Shown one piece after another: positions 18,294-27,341 of a stretch of DNA of 34,321 nucleotides. Location of the stretch: contig JAIKWO010000010.1 in NCBI GenBank assembly GCA_024684675.1, positions 1-34,321 of the forward strand, read 5' to 3'. Within the stretch, counting starts at the first letter, position 1; each line of letters opens with the position of its first letter. The notes below the pieces were generated by a model. It was given only the letters and a program-made list of their open reading frames with translations, was not told the DNA's origin and did no database searches. The DNA is from Lachnospiraceae bacterium. GTDB lineage: Bacteria > Bacillota > Clostridia > Lachnospirales > Lachnospiraceae. Position numbers and translations under genes: made by a program.

Positions 18294-18868
18294 TGAGCAA
18301 TCGAACGAATACAAAAGAGCGTCTTGTTGCAAGCTTTAAGAAGCTTGCCAAGCATCAGCCGATCGATAAGATGACCATCCGTGAGATCACGGATGATGCA
18401 GGTGTGCTTCGCTCTACGTTCTATCGTCATTTTCAAGATAAGTACCAGCTGCTCGAGCACATCTACAGATCGGAAGTGCTGGGACCTGCATCTCCGCTCA
18501 TTCAGAACGAGATGTTGACGGAAGCGGTTATTTTGATTTTCATCAGAATGCAGCAGGACAGAGATTTTTACGGAAAGGTATATCGCCTGGAAGGACAGAA
18601 TTCGTTCGAGAGTATTGTAACGGTCAGCCTGAAACAGACGATGCTGGAGTTCATCAGGACGCATTCCGAGAACAGGATCGCACGTCATGAACTCATGAGT
18701 ACAGAGATGCTTGCCGATTACTATTCCAAGCTCTGGACCGCTTTCATTCTCTCCTGGATGGAAGACGGTATGAAGACATCGCCGCAGGAGATGGGCGAGA
18801 TCTTCGAGTATCTGACCGGCAGATCGCTGACGCAGATCTTACGGGAGATGGAAGTCCGTGTGGAATAG
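18294..18868 (+). CDS. TetR/AcrR family transcriptional regulator
   Basis: IDKMTIREITDDAGVLRSTFYRHFQDKYQLLEHI HTH; start moved to ATG 18294, 5 nt after xpt stop. Confidence 0.85.
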
Positions 18869-18917
18869 GACATGGTCTTTCCTTTACAATTGTATTTCAT
18901 CTAAGCTTTAATATATG

Positions 18918-18953
18918 ACGAAGCCCCGTGTCACTTGTGACACGGGGCTTCGT
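18918..18953. terminator. Strong bidirectional terminator
   Basis: ACGAAGCCCCGTGTCAC-tt-GTGACACGGGGCTTCGT perfect inverted repeat between convergent genes. Confidence 0.93.
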
Positions 18954-18969
18954 TGGTGTCTTGCTATGT

Positions 18970-21639
18970 TTATTGTGCAGGTGCTGCACCCGGATCCGGG
19001 GCAGGAGCTGCATTCGGATCGGCCGGCGGTACAAGACCTGCCGCGATCTGCATTTCAAGTGTTTGCTGTTGGACGATCGCTTCCGCATTCGGCTGCGCAA
19101 AGAAGGCTGCATCATGCGGACATTTCTGATAATGCGAATCTGCTTCTTCTTCCGGTGTTTGCGGTGTTTCTGTTTCTTCCTTCTTCGGTGTGTACGAAGA
19201 ATAGTCATCTGTCAGAAGCTCCAGTGTACCAGGTACCTTAAACGGACATTCATCGCTTGCAGGCAGCATGCTGTAGGCGCAGACCATACCGGAGTAGTGG
19301 AGATTACAACTTTCGGAAGGAACCGTATCCTGTGCAAAAATCTCGCTCTTTAAGTACTGGTCACAGATACCGGAGATCGGTACCTTGCCGGAGCGGCTGC
19401 AGACCGTGGCGCTGACGATCCCTGCGGGTCTTGTGAATGATTCGTACGGGAGATCCTCATGTACTTTTGCCATGACCTCGCGCCAGATCTTTTTTGCAAG
19501 GTTCTTCTCGTCGCCCGAAAGCTTGGCGTTGTTGTCGAAGCCGGCCCATGTTGTGGCCGTATAATAAGGTGTATAGCCCGCAAACCAGACATCGTTGTAG
19601 TCGGATGTCGTACCGGTCTTGCCGGCGATTGCCATGTTGCCGAAGTTACAGGAAGTACCGGTACCTGCCGTGACAACATCCATCATGGCGTCTGTCAGAA
19701 GGTAAGCAGTTGTCTCTTTTAATACCTGGTGTGAAGGCGGCTTGGTATTATCGAGGATCACATTGCCGTCATGATCCGTGACTTTTGTATAGAGCGTCGG
19801 CTTAATGTATGTACCGTGATTTGCGATCGTCGCATAAGCGGCGTTCAGCTCTTTATTGGTAACACCTTTTGTGATGCCGCCGAGAGCCAGAGACTGCTGG
19901 ATATCGGAATAGATCTGTCCACCGATCTCCATGCGGTCAACAAGCGTTGTAAACCCGAAATTGATCAGGTAATCGTATCCAAGCTGCGGCGTGATCTGCG
20001 TCAGTGTCTTGACGGTGACGATGTTCAGGGAATCACGGATACCGTCGCGGAGAGAGCAAAGTCCTCTGTAGCCGCTCGAATACCAGTTGGAAACGGGACG
20101 TCCGTTCGTGTATTTAAACGGGGCGTCGTTCTGTACATCGGCAAGTGTCAGACCCGCACTGTCAAGCGCAGGTGCATAGGTCGATACGATCTTGAAAGTA
20201 GAGCCCGGCTGACGCATGGTGTCGGTTGCACGGTTCAGCGTACGGGATGCTTCCTTGGCGCCTCGCCCGCCTTCCATTGCGACCACATAGCCGGTGCTCT
20301 GATCCTGTATTGTTAATGAAACCTGCGGCTGCGGTGTCAGCGAGATATTTTCCGCAACTTCTTCGTCGCCCGGTTTCATGACGGATTCTTTATATTTCGT
20401 GATGGCTTCGTCCGCTTCTTCTTTGGAGGAAAACAGCATGTTGAAATTTGCTTTTTCCTGCTTGAAGAACGCCTTGAACATTTCGGAACTGAAGTTCTCG
20501 CGATCGCCGTTTTCGTGCTCGATCGTAAGCTCGTAGTTTAAATACCACTTCGTATTGGCAGGATAGTTCTCCTCATTGGAGAAAACTTCGTCTGCAATCT
20601 TCTGAACCTTCGAATCCTGCGTTGAGTAGATTGAAAGACCGCCGCTGTAGAGCAGATTGTATGCCTGCGTCTCGTTATATCCCGCTACATTTACAAGGTC
20701 GTCCAGAATATCCGCAGTCAGCGCATCCACGAAATAGGTGTAGATGGAATCGTCCTCGGATTCTTCATTGAATACCTTGATCCTGTCGTATACTTTGTCC
20801 TTCATGGCCGTATCGTATGCTTTCTGATCGATATAGCCCTGCTCCAGCATATTCAGGAGTACCTTTTCTCTTCTCTCGGCATTCTTGTCAGGATGGGAGA
20901 TGGGGTTATATTTGGACGGATTCTGCGTGATGCCCGCAATGACCGCATCTTCGGATAAGGTCAGCTCATAGACGGGCTTTCCAAAGTAGCGAAGCGCCGC
21001 AGCCTGTACGCCAAGCGTATTCTGCCCGAGGTTGATGGTGTTCATATAGTTCTCAAGGATCTTATCCTTGTCCATCACCTTTTCAAGCTCAAGAGCAAGG
21101 TACTGCTCCTGAATCTTACGCTTGATCTTTTCGATCGTGGTCTCTTTGGTCCATCCGCTGAAAACGTTGTTTTTTAACAGCTGCTGCGTGATGGTACTGG
21201 CACCCTGCGACAGATCGCGATTCTTGATCGCGACGATGCCCGCACGGATGATACCTTTGATATCGATACCGTTGTGTTCGTAAAAACGCTCATCCTCGAT
21301 CGCAACAAATGCGTGTGCGAGATCCTTCGGGATCTTGTCCATGGTAACAGGGATCCTGTTGGAGTCTGCGGCGACCAGCTTCGCGGTCTCATGTCCTTCG
21401 GAATCGTAGACAAAAGTCGAAAAGCCGGACGGCGACACATCGATGTTGGAAATATCCGGTGCGTTTGAGATGATCCCCTTAAATATGCCGATCGCGCCGC
21501 TCAAAAGTATGATACCGACTGCGATGCAAAGAAGGAGAGCCATTTCGGTTATAAGAAGGGACACTTTATGTCCCCATCTGGTCGAAGAGGAGTTGATTTC
21601 TTTCTGTCTCTTACGGATACCCTTTCTTCCGTAATTCAT
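18970..21639 (-). CDS. Class A penicillin-binding protein (PBP1A-type glycosyltransferase/transpeptidase)
   Basis: GT51 motifs EDERFYEHNGID, GASTITQQLLKN; transpeptidase QPGSTFKI, AGKTGTT; start moved to ATG 21639 with GGGAGG. Confidence 0.95.
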   Translation of the reverse strand: MNYGRKGIRKRQKEINSSSTRWGHKVSLLITEMALLLCIAVGIILLSGAIGIFKGIISNAPDISNIDVSPSGFSTFVYDSEGHETAKLVAADSNRIPVTMDKIPKDLAHAFVAIEDERFYEHNGIDIKGIIRAGIVAIKNRDLSQGASTITQQLLKNNVFSGWTKETTIEKIKRKIQEQYLALELEKVMDKDKILENYMNTINLGQNTLGVQAAALRYFGKPVYELTLSEDAVIAGITQNPSKYNPISHPDKNAERREKVLLNMLEQGYIDQKAYDTAMKDKVYDRIKVFNEESEDDSIYTYFVDALTADILDDLVNVAGYNETQAYNLLYSGGLSIYSTQDSKVQKIADEVFSNEENYPANTKWYLNYELTIEHENGDRENFSSEMFKAFFKQEKANFNMLFSSKEEADEAITKYKESVMKPGDEEVAENISLTPQPQVSLTIQDQSTGYVVAMEGGRGAKEASRTLNRATDTMRQPGSTFKIVSTYAPALDSAGLTLADVQNDAPFKYTNGRPVSNWYSSGYRGLCSLRDGIRDSLNIVTVKTLTQITPQLGYDYLINFGFTTLVDRMEIGGQIYSDIQQSLALGGITKGVTNKELNAAYATIANHGTYIKPTLYTKVTDHDGNVILDNTKPPSHQVLKETTAYLLTDAMMDVVTAGTGTSCNFGNMAIAGKTGTTSDYNDVWFAGYTPYYTATTWAGFDNNAKLSGDEKNLAKKIWREVMAKVHEDLPYESFTRPAGIVSATVCSRSGKVPISGICDQYLKSEIFAQDTVPSESCNLHYSGMVCAYSMLPASDECPFKVPGTLELLTDDYSSYTPKKEETETPQTPEEEADSHYQKCPHDAAFFAQPNAEAIVQQQTLEMQIAAGLVPPADPNAAPAPDPGAAPAQ

Positions 21640-21676
21640 TCCATTGCCTCCCTTGTACAAACATCCATACCAATTT

Positions 21677-21705
21677 AGTATAGCAAAAAGGTGGGGCTTA
21701 TTCAA
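21677..21705 (-). promoter_or_regulatory. Sigma-A-like promoter for the PBP gene
   Basis: On - strand TTGAAT - 17 nt - TATACT. Confidence 0.65.
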
Positions 21706-21710
21706 GAAAA

Positions 21711-21738
21711 GGCGGTCTCTCAAACCGGAGAGCCCGCC
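21711..21738 (-). terminator. Terminator after the family 3 glycosidase gene
   Basis: On - strand GGCGGGCTCTC-cggttt-GAGAGACCGCC then TTTTCTT. Confidence 0.75.
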
Positions 21739-21749
21739 CATTTCTTCTA

Positions 21750-23756
21750 CTAATAATTCAATCCATATCCCCTCGGATACAGGATCTCTCCCGTATACCG
21801 CAGCATCCCGTCTTCGCCGGCTTCAGCGCGCGGCAGGTTCACGGGCAGATGTCCTTTCGGCTTGTTTTGACCGAACACGGTCTCTACTGCCGCGATGATA
21901 TTCGCGTTGAACGCAGATGACCCTGCGGTGCCGGACCGCTCTGTCGGGTCGATGTTCAGCCCCGCGCCCAGATAAGCCAGGACGATCGCATCCGCTGCCC
22001 GGTAGACAGCCGCATCGTACGGCAGGTTCGTGCTGACAAGAATGAAACGTCCTCCACCCTCATGTGTATCGGCGATCGCGCTGTGGAGCGCTACAGACTG
22101 TGCATCTTTCAGATCCAGCACATTTTTGCCGGCTGCATAGGAAAAGCCGATGACCACATCCGCGTCTCTGATCGCCTGCTTCATCTCATCCGTGTAGTGC
22201 GGCTTTTTTGCATCCGCGGTATCACAGTTGTAAAAGACAGAGATTTTCGCTTCCGGATTAAGGGCTCCGGTCTCTTTCATCCTGCCTATCGCATATCCGA
22301 TCGCTTTGGCGTCGCCTTCCTGCCTGCCAAGTGCGACGATACGCGTCTGCTCTCTTGCAAGAGGGAGGAAATCCTGATCGTTCTTGACCAGTGTGATCGC
22401 CTCTCTTGCGATCGTCATCTCGGTATCATGATGTGACGCGGAGCCTATGACCGCTCCGGCCTGCTGCATTTTCACATTAAGATCCTCAGCGCCTTTTTCG
22501 TTTCCGTCCGGATCAAAGATTCCGTATTTTGCTTTGAGCATGAGGATCCTTTTCACGCTTTCATCGATCCTGCTTACATTGATCGAACCTTGTTCTACGA
22601 GAGAAGCGATCCCCGCAATGTAGCTGTCGTAGAACGAAGCCGCTTTTTCATCCGTCAGATCGAGTGGCAGAAGCAGGATATCCACACCGGCACTGATCAC
22701 TTTTTCCGCAATGCCGACATGATACCGGACGGAATCCTTTTCTCCGGGCACCAGCCTGCCGGACCGGATCGCTTCCATTTCCAGCGCATCCGTTACGACA
22801 ACGCCGTTGTATCCGAGGCGTGAGCGGAGGATACCGGAGATCATCACTTTGGACATTGTGGCAGGATAAAACCCTTTTGTCACACCGTCACCGAATGTCA
22901 CTTCCTCGTCGATCATGGGATACGTGATATGCGCCGTCATGATCAGATCAGCGCCTCCCTCGATCGCCTTCTTGAACGGAATGAGCTCACCGGAAGCGAT
23001 CTCTTCGTATGTCTTTGCAACGGAAGGTGTTCCGATATGACTGTCCGTCCCTGTATCACCATGTCCCGGGAAGTGCTTGAAGGTCGCTACGATCCCGCTT
23101 TTTGAAAGCCCATATGCATAGGCAGATGCAAGCTTTGCCACCAGATTCGGGTCATCCGAGAAAGATCTTGTGCCGATCACCGGATTGGCAGGATTGTTGT
23201 TTACATCCGCGACGGGTGCAAAGTCTGCGTTAAAGCCGGCTGCGGCAAGTTCTTCGCCGATGATCTCTCCGGTCTTTTTTGCATTTGATACGGCATTCTT
23301 TGTTGCGCCAAGCGCCATGTTGCCGTTCATGCGAGTCCCGGCGGAGAGTCGGATGACGATACCGCCCTCTTCATCGACCGGCATCAGATACGGAATATGC
23401 GTCGAGACACCGTCGATCGCGGCATTGTTTTGCTGTAACGACCGGACAAGGCGTGTAACCTGCTCGCTCCCGGTAATATTTGCACCAAACAGAATGATCC
23501 CGCCGTACTGATGCTTTTTCAGAACCGCGCTCAGACCGCCTGCAGCGTCAAGATCCGTTACGGGCGTGCCGTTCCAAGACCGGATCGCAGGAATGATCAT
23601 CTGAGAGATCTTCTCATCCAGCGTCATGTTCGCAACGATCTTATCGATCGTGTTTTCTTTCCGCATCTCGGCGGCCAGTGAGGTCGTGGAAAGCATCCCG
23701 AACAGCATCACAGACAAAAGTGCGTATGCGATCAGTTTTAGCAAAACATTTTTCAT
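21750..23756 (-). CDS. Glycoside hydrolase family 3 (beta-N-acetylhexosaminidase-like), secreted
   Basis: Signal peptide; KHFPGHGDTGTDSHIGTP and VVTDALEMEAI motifs typical of GH3 hexosaminidases; start chosen at ATG 23756 for spacing from AGGAGG. Confidence 0.88.
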   Translation of the reverse strand: MKNVLLKLIAYALLSVMLFGMLSTTSLAAEMRKENTIDKIVANMTLDEKISQMIIPAIRSWNGTPVTDLDAAGGLSAVLKKHQYGGIILFGANITGSEQVTRLVRSLQQNNAAIDGVSTHIPYLMPVDEEGGIVIRLSAGTRMNGNMALGATKNAVSNAKKTGEIIGEELAAAGFNADFAPVADVNNNPANPVIGTRSFSDDPNLVAKLASAYAYGLSKSGIVATFKHFPGHGDTGTDSHIGTPSVAKTYEEIASGELIPFKKAIEGGADLIMTAHITYPMIDEEVTFGDGVTKGFYPATMSKVMISGILRSRLGYNGVVVTDALEMEAIRSGRLVPGEKDSVRYHVGIAEKVISAGVDILLLPLDLTDEKAASFYDSYIAGIASLVEQGSINVSRIDESVKRILMLKAKYGIFDPDGNEKGAEDLNVKMQQAGAVIGSASHHDTEMTIAREAITLVKNDQDFLPLAREQTRIVALGRQEGDAKAIGYAIGRMKETGALNPEAKISVFYNCDTADAKKPHYTDEMKQAIRDADVVIGFSYAAGKNVLDLKDAQSVALHSAIADTHEGGGRFILVSTNLPYDAAVYRAADAIVLAYLGAGLNIDPTERSGTAGSSAFNANIIAAVETVFGQNKPKGHLPVNLPRAEAGEDGMLRYTGEILYPRGYGLNY

Positions 23757-23789
23757 TCGTTTCATCCTCCTTTTTTCTATCATACCACA

Positions 23790-23818
23790 TTGACAATGCC
23801 CGTGCATTCGAGTAAAGT
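23790..23818 (+). promoter_or_regulatory. Sigma-A-like promoter for mgtE
   Basis: TTGACA - 17 nt - TAAAGT. Confidence 0.7.
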
Positions 23819-23830
23819 TGAGGTGTTGAA

Positions 23831-23847
23831 GGCTGCCACGGGCAGCC
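23831..23847 (+). promoter_or_regulatory. GC-rich hairpin in the mgtE leader
   Basis: GGCTGCC-acg-GGCAGCC just downstream of the predicted TSS. Confidence 0.5.
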
Positions 23848-24000
23848 TGTTTATTGACTGTTCGCTGCTCTTACGGGCAAGACTTTGAAAGGTGGTGGTT
23901 TTATGAAGAAGCGGTCCAATCGAAATTATCCGAAGTGTTCGAAATCGGACGTTCCTCTCCCCAGTCAGAGCATAAAATCATCATTTGAAGGAGATTTGCC

Positions 24001-25350
24001 ATGGAAGAGATTAATGAACTTCAGGAGCTCCTGGATCTCTTAGCGGCAAAGAAGTACACAAAACTCCGTGAGAAGCTCTCTGAGATGAACGATGCCGATA
24101 TTGCGGCCTTCATCGAAGAGCTGGATGAGGAAGATTTTCTCAAAGTATTCCGTATCCTGCCCAAGAGCATCGCGGCGGATGTTTTTGCGTACCTGCCCGT
24201 CGATATCCAGCAGTTCATTATCACGGCACTGTCCGATCGAGAGGCGGCCAGCATCATCAACAACCTGATGGCAGATGATGCGACGGACCTTTTGGAGGAG
24301 ATGCCTGCGAATGTCGTAAAGAAGCTCCTGGCCAACGCGAATGCCGAGACCAGGCGCGATATCAATCATCTTCTGCGTTATCCGGAGGATTCCGCCGGCA
24401 GTATCATGACGGTGGAGTATGTCGATCTAAAGGAGAAAAGCACGGTTGCCGAAGCAATCGAGCGCATCCGTAAGATCGGTGTCGACTCCGAGACGATCAA
24501 CATCTGCTACGTGCTTGATGCGAAGCGTACCCTGAAGGGAACGGTTGCGCTTCGGTATCTTCTCATCAGTCCGCCCGATGCGATCATCGGCGATATCATG
24601 CATGAGAATGTCATCTCGTTGCAGACGATGATGGATCAGGAAGAGGTTGCACACCAATTCCAGAAATACGACTTTACGTCCATGCCTGTTGTGGACAATG
24701 AAAACCGGCTTGTCGGGATCGTCACGGTCGATGACGTTGTCGACATCATGACGGAAGAGGCCACCGAGGATATTGAAAAGATGGCCGCGATCTTACCGAC
24801 GGATAAGCCGTATATGAAAACAGGCGTTATTGAAACTTTTAAGAAGCGTATCCCCTGGCTGCTGCTTCTCATGATCTCTGCAACGTTTACCGGCAAGATC
24901 ATCTCATCGTTTGAAGATGCACTGAGCGTCTATGTGGTGCTGACCGCTTTTATCCCGATGCTCATGGACACGGGCGGCAATGCCGGCGGACAGGCATCCG
25001 TAACGATCATTCGTGGTTTGTCACTTGATGAGATCGAATTCGGCGATCTGCTCGCTGTTGTCTGGAAAGAGATCAGAGTAGCACTTTGCTGCGGTGTGAC
25101 GCTTGCAATAGCCAATTTTGCAAAGCTGATGCTGCTTGATAAGGTTGGACTACAGGTGACATTTGTTATCTGTCTGACCTTGATCCTGACAGTTCTGTTT
25201 GCAAAGGTTGTTGGCTGCATGCTACCGATGTTTGCAAAGAAGGCGGGGTTTGACCCGGCTGTTATGGCGAGTCCGTTCATCACGACGATCGTGGATGCAA
25301 TCTCGCTGCTTGTTTACTTTCGGATCGCGACACAATTATTGCACATTTGA
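24001..25350 (+). CDS. mgtE: MgtE-type magnesium transporter
   Basis: MgtE N domain, CBS pair (TSMPVVDNENRLVGIVTVDDVVDI), TM signature PMLMDTGGNAGGQASVTIIRGL; AAGGAG upstream. Confidence 0.95.
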   Translation: MEEINELQELLDLLAAKKYTKLREKLSEMNDADIAAFIEELDEEDFLKVFRILPKSIAADVFAYLPVDIQQFIITALSDREAASIINNLMADDATDLLEEMPANVVKKLLANANAETRRDINHLLRYPEDSAGSIMTVEYVDLKEKSTVAEAIERIRKIGVDSETINICYVLDAKRTLKGTVALRYLLISPPDAIIGDIMHENVISLQTMMDQEEVAHQFQKYDFTSMPVVDNENRLVGIVTVDDVVDIMTEEATEDIEKMAAILPTDKPYMKTGVIETFKKRIPWLLLLMISATFTGKIISSFEDALSVYVVLTAFIPMLMDTGGNAGGQASVTIIRGLSLDEIEFGDLLAVVWKEIRVALCCGVTLAIANFAKLMLLDKVGLQVTFVICLTLILTVLFAKVVGCMLPMFAKKAGFDPAVMASPFITTIVDAISLLVYFRIATQLLHI

Positions 25351-25364
25351 CACCGGAGGAATTT

Positions 25365-25967
25365 ATGATCCGTAATATTGTATTTGATGTAGGAAACGTG
25401 CTGACGACCTATGCATGGCGTGAGCATTTTGAAGATGTGGGTCTTCATGGCGATGTTCTGGAACGCGTTGCAGATGCGACCGTTCGAAGTATCCTTTGGA
25501 GCGAAGTGGATCGTGGTGTATTTAGCTACAATGAATTTGTTGACCTGATGGTCAAGAATGCACCTGAATTGGAATCGGAGATCCGGCTTGCGCTTAAAGA
25601 TCTGGTAGGGCTAGTCAGACGCCGTGATTATGCCATCCCCTGGCTCGAAGAATTAAAATCGAAAGGATTACATGTATTTTTCCTTTCCAATTTTTCCGAA
25701 AGAGTCTATGAAGACTGTGCGGATGCGCTGGATTTTGAATCACACATGGAAGGTGGTATTTGGTCCTATCGCGTTCAGCTGATCAAGCCTGATCCGGCGA
25801 TCTTTAAGCTTCTTCTTAAGCAGTACGACTTGAAAGCGGACGAGACTGTCTTCTTCGATGATACACCGCATAATGTCTATGTTGCACAGATGTTCGGATT
25901 TCACGGGATTGTTTTTAAAGACCTGGAAGATGCGAAGGCAAAGCTTCGCGAATTGGAAATTAAATAG
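25365..25967 (+). CDS. HAD family hydrolase/phosphatase
   Basis: IVFDVGNVLTTY, FFLSNFSE, KPDPAIFKLLL, FFDDTPHNV; ATG 25365 with GGAGG. Confidence 0.9.
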   Translation: MIRNIVFDVGNVLTTYAWREHFEDVGLHGDVLERVADATVRSILWSEVDRGVFSYNEFVDLMVKNAPELESEIRLALKDLVGLVRRRDYAIPWLEELKSKGLHVFFLSNFSERVYEDCADALDFESHMEGGIWSYRVQLIKPDPAIFKLLLKQYDLKADETVFFDDTPHNVYVAQMFGFHGIVFKDLEDAKAKLRELEIK

Positions 25968-25974
25968 TGGAAAA

Positions 25975-26006
25975 GGGTAGCAGGATTTCTCCTGCTACCC
26001 TTTTTT
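25975..26006. terminator. Intrinsic terminator between convergent genes
   Basis: GGGTAGCAGG-atttct-CCTGCTACCC followed by TTTTTT. Confidence 0.92.
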
Positions 26007-26658
26007 ATGCAAACGATCCTGAATCATCGATGTAATACGCATTTCCTTTCTTTTCGATCACGGCCGTTCCACCGGAGGCATCCGTTACGGCAGTGATGAA
26101 TGTATGCTCGACAGCTGCCGGCACCGTCACGGAGAACTTCGCAACATCGGTGTAGTCCGTCTTCTTAACCATGATCCCATTACCGGAAAAGATGTACTGG
26201 AGCTTGCCGACGAGTGTGTAGGCCACCTCCACATCATAAGCGATACCGTAGCGCATAAGGCCGATCTCGGAATTTAAGACGGCTTCCTTGGACGCAGCAC
26301 TGTAGGCTCTCGTAAGCCCGCCGGTTCCAAGGAGCGTGCCGCCAAAATAACGCGTCACCACGCAGACCGTGTTGGTAAGTCCCGCGCCTTTTAACACTTC
26401 CAGAATCGGGCGTCCGGCTGTGCCGCTCGGCTCGCCGTCATCGCTGCAACGTTCCAGATCTGAACGTTTCCCTATGATAAAAGCAAAGCAGTGGTGCTTG
26501 GCATCGTAATGCTTCTTCTTGATCGATTCGATAAACGCGTATGCTTCCTCTTCTGACTCTACCGCCTTTAAGTCGGCGATGAAACGGGACTTTTTCTCTT
26601 CGATCTCGCCGCTTCCGGCTGTCAGAAGCACGCGATAAGATTCTGTCATATCACTCAT
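26005..26658 (-). CDS. YigZ/IMPACT family protein
   Basis: EKKSRFIADLKAVESEEEAYAFIESIKKKHYDAKHHCFAFIIG; DDGEPSGTAGRPILEVL; RYFGGTLLGTGGLTRAYS. Confidence 0.93.
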   Translation of the reverse strand: MSDMTESYRVLLTAGSGEIEEKKSRFIADLKAVESEEEAYAFIESIKKKHYDAKHHCFAFIIGKRSDLERCSDDGEPSGTAGRPILEVLKGAGLTNTVCVVTRYFGGTLLGTGGLTRAYSAASKEAVLNSEIGLMRYGIAYDVEVAYTLVGKLQYIFSGNGIMVKKTDYTDVAKFSVTVPAAVEHTFITAVTDASGGTAVIEKKGNAYYIDDSGSFA

Positions 26659-26702
26659 GAATAAACTCCTTATTATCAGAATTATAACTTAAAGCAATAA
26701 AA

Positions 26703-26752
26703 AAAGAAACGAGCAGGCCGCAACAAAACGTGCGGTGAAAACCCGTTTCTTT
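26703..26752 (-). terminator. Terminator downstream of the XRE gene
   Basis: AAAGAAACG...CGTTTCTTT with inner CCGCA/TGCGG; T-rich tract on - strand. Confidence 0.65.
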
Positions 26753-26872
26753 CGTGCTGATATTACTATCGTTTCGAACAATTGTCAATATGAAAAAGGA
26801 CCCGTCTGTCGGACTAGCTCTTTCATAATCATTTCCACCTAAATAGATAAATAATGCATGTGAAGGGAAGGT

Positions 26873-27112
26873 TCAAGATAGCATTTCATCTATTGATTTG
26901 TTTAATACAGTTGACAACGCGCGAAGTTCAATGTCAGTAACAAATCTTTTCCCGCACTCGATACGTTGAATGGCATTCTTGTCTACATCCAAACCGGCTA
27001 TCTGTAACCGGTCAGCAAGTTCACGCTGAGATATATTCATTTTCTTTCTATATTTGGATACTTGCTTTCCGCAAATATTATTCCATCCGTTTGCCGCCTT
27101 ATTTGTAAACAT
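26873..27112 (-). CDS. XRE-family helix-turn-helix regulator
   Basis: VSKYRKKMNISQRELADRLQIAGLDVDKNAIQRIECGKRFVTDIELRALSTVLNKSIDEML. Confidence 0.85.
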   Translation of the reverse strand: MFTNKAANGWNNICGKQVSKYRKKMNISQRELADRLQIAGLDVDKNAIQRIECGKRFVTDIELRALSTVLNKSIDEMLS

Positions 27113-27142
27113 ATACGTCCTCTATATACAGCCTCGCCTGCA

Positions 27143-27161
27143 TGACATTCACTAATTGTCA
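27143..27161. promoter_or_regulatory. Operator-like palindrome 1
   Basis: TGACATTCACTAATTGTCA (TGACA-N9-TGTCA). Confidence 0.7.
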
Positions 27162-27184
27162 TCACTTATATTCTGTGGTAAGAT
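27156..27184 (+). promoter_or_regulatory. Promoter-like element for the 27342 gene, -35 overlapping operator 1
   Basis: TTGTCA - 17 nt - TAAGAT. Confidence 0.45.
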
Positions 27185-27195
27185 TGCAAATAGAA

Positions 27196-27214
27196 TGACA
27201 TCTAGTGAATGTCA
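27196..27214. promoter_or_regulatory. Operator-like palindrome 2 (inverted copy of palindrome 1)
   Basis: TGACATCTAGTGAATGTCA; its reverse complement matches site 1 at 17 of 19 positions. Confidence 0.7.
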
Positions 27215-27341
27215 CGACGTGTTGTTACCATTGATAGAAGAGTATAGTGTGCACGTTTTGTAGAATTATTTATTAAGAAAAAATTATTAATCAGAAGGCG
27301 TTTGGACGTTCCTACAATATGACTAAAAAAGGAGAAAGACT

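Noticed and set aside
18928-20316. Several + strand ORFs within the PBP region
   Set aside because: Antisense to GT51/transpeptidase coding sequence with strong motifs
23819-24000. Canonical M-box riboswitch before mgtE
   Set aside because: Could not recognise the conserved M-box core; kept only as an unassigned structured leader
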